This document shows positions 63,016 through 64,000 of a stretch of DNA of 64,000 nucleotides, piece after piece (the stretch's first letter is position 1; the number at the start of each line of letters is the position of its first letter). The notes beneath the pieces were generated by a model. It searched no databases, had not been told where the DNA came from, and worked only from the letters and a program-made list of their open reading frames with translations. Source of the stretch: Bacteroides fragilis (GTDB lineage Bacteria; Bacteroidota; Bacteroidia; Bacteroidales; Bacteroidaceae). The position numbers and the translations under genes are program-made. The stretch spans positions 62,001 through 126,000 of the forward strand of contig NZ_SZUU01000006.1 of NCBI RefSeq assembly GCF_019583405.1, given 5' to 3'.

Positions 63016-64000
63016 TTACATATCTTGTCTGATCGTATCTACTACTCTCCTGATATCTTCATCCGTCAATGTCGGTCCTGAAGGCAGACAAAGCCCGATA
63101 TCAAATAAGTGTTCACCCGTACCGTTTCCATAGAATGGAGCATCTACAAATACAGGCTGAAGATGCATAGGCTTCCATAACGGACGAGTCTCTATATTCT
63201 CAGCATCCAGTTTCAAACGAATGTCCTCACGAGTCTTACCGGCAACACTCGGATCAACCAAGATACAAGTTAACCAGAAATTTGAATCAAACCTCTCATC
63301 AGGGTTTTGAAGAACCGTTATACCGGAAACATCCTTAAGCAGCTCCGTATAAAGAGTATGTATAGCCCGTCTTCGGGCAACATGTTCATTGAGGACAAAC
63401 ATCTGCCCACGACCGATACCCGCACAAATATTACTCATCCGATAGTTGTAACCGATGTGGGTATGCTGATAATGTGGAGCGGCATCACGAGCCTGCGTAG
63501 CGTAGAACTTTGTTTGCCGGGCCTCCTCTTCCGTGCGACAAATCAGAGCACCTCCACCGGAAGTGGTAATCATCTTATTCCCATTGAAAGAAAGCGCTGC
63601 CAGTTCACCAAAAGTGCCGCACTTCTGTCCGTTCAGTTCCGAGCCCAAAGCCTCCGCAGCATCCTCCAATACGGGGATACCATAACGCCCCGCAATCTCC
63701 ATGATCTCGTCCATCTTAGCAGGCATGCCATAAAGGTGAACCGGAATAATCGCTTTCGGAAGCTTACCCGTCTTGCGCAAACGGTCCTTTATGGCCTCCT
63801 CGAGCAATACCGGATCCATATTCCACGTATCCTTCTCACTGTCAACAAAAACAGGTTTGGCCTCCAGATAAGAAATCGGATTGGCAGAGGCCGCAAAAGT
63901 AAAGCTTTGGCAGATCACTTCATCACCGGGTTTTACATCCAGAAGAATCAAGCCCAAGTGAAGTGCAGCCGTTCCCGCACTCAAGGCCACCACATGGCGG
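63016..64000 (-). CDS. DegT/DnrJ/EryC1/StrS-type sugar aminotransferase, C-terminal part (start outside window)
   Basis: The frame is open to the right edge; ~327 residues are visible, ending RQDM. PLP-dependent enzyme that places an amino group on a nucleotide-linked keto sugar, used for capsular or O-antigen sugars. Visible: SAGTAALHLGLILLDVKPGD, the PLP-binding Asp in LEDAAEALGS, the Schiff-base Lys in FNGNKMITTSGGG, and YNYRMSNICAGIGRGQ. The start, ~40 residues, lies outside. Gene order suggests the 3' end of a polysaccharide biosynthesis operon. Confidence 0.93.
   Translation of the reverse strand, partial: RHVVALSAGTAALHLGLILLDVKPGDEVICQSFTFAASANPISYLEAKPVFVDSEKDTWNMDPVLLEEAIKDRLRKTGKLPKAIIPVHLYGMPAKMDEIMEIAGRYGIPVLEDAAEALGSELNGQKCGTFGELAALSFNGNKMITTSGGGALICRTEEEARQTKFYATQARDAAPHYQHTHIGYNYRMSNICAGIGRGQMFVLNEHVARRRAIHTLYTELLKDVSGITVLQNPDERFDSNFWLTCILVDPSVAGKTREDIRLKLDAENIETRPLWKPMHLQPVFVDAPFYGNGTGEHLFDIGLCLPSGPTLTDEDIRRVVDTIRQDM

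Noticed and set aside
1..64000. tRNA, rRNA or CRISPR array
   Set aside because: None of the intergenic stretches shows a tRNA cloverleaf, rRNA sequence or regularly spaced short repeats; this was by eye only.

Overview
The window is chromosomal DNA from a Bacteroides, most likely Bacteroides fragilis. Promoters have the Bacteroides -7 box TAnnTTTG. Glycan-uptake SusC/SusD proteins and a small 'smalltalk' protein beside an HU-like protein are present. The beta-mannan genes (GH26 mannanase, GH130 mannosylglucose phosphorylase, sugar transporter, cellobiose 2-epimerase) match the set I know from B. fragilis. Species assignment is by recognition, not by search.

Layout. 1-8.1 kb (+ strand): the end of a membrane acyltransferase, a small membrane protein coupled to a secreted alpha/beta hydrolase, then dxs-trkA-trkH and a small secreted protein. 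A 182-bp MITE-like palindrome lies before dxs. 8.3-18.2 kb (+): nuoA-B-CD-H-I-J-K-L-M-N, an 11-subunit complex I without the NuoEFG NADH module. 18.3-21.1 kb (-): an orphan PAS/GAF histidine kinase. 21.3-26.7 kb (+): a TonB-dependent receptor and two related repeat-rich lipoproteins. 27.2-59.2 kb (-): a large polysaccharide utilisation region. From upstream to downstream it holds GH3; SusC-SusD-surface glycan-binding lipoprotein; two related unassigned TIM-barrel hydrolase-like proteins; GH26; GH5; GH3; a four-gene corrinoid methyltransferase module; then GH26, GH130, a GPH transporter and cellobiose 2-epimerase; and last a trio (DUF6057-like membrane protein, heme-c-motif TolB-like lipoprotein, chorismatase/RidA-like protein). 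59.3-64 kb: an aldo/keto reductase, an AAA/DUF4143 ATPase between two near-identical 107-bp repeats, smalltalk plus HU-like protein, a broken Xre antitoxin with palindromic operators, and the 3' part of a DegT/DnrJ aminotransferase, probably the end of a surface-polysaccharide locus.

How the mannan genes work together (family knowledge plus inference). SusC/D and the lipoprotein capture oligosaccharides. GH26 and GH5 enzymes cut the mannan backbone and GH3 enzymes trim beta-linked ends. The GPH transporter imports mannobiose, the epimerase converts it to mannosylglucose, and the GH130 enzyme phosphorolyses this to mannose 1-phosphate and glucose.

Main discoveries. (1) Five sites in front of the GH3, susC (two), GH5 and GH26 genes share a 17-bp motif, CNARTAYNATNTTAKCM, always exactly 28 bp from the -7 box. 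The other promoters I checked in the window lack it, so it looks like a regulon operator with no regulator gene in the window. (2) A complete-looking corrinoid methyltransferase module (two UroD-type methyltransferases, a corrinoid protein and a MetH-activation-like protein) lies inside the mannan operon, only 5 bp after a GH3 gene. This suggests demethylation of an O-methylated sugar or another methyl donor released with the glycan. No tRNA, rRNA, CRISPR array or complete insertion sequence was seen.
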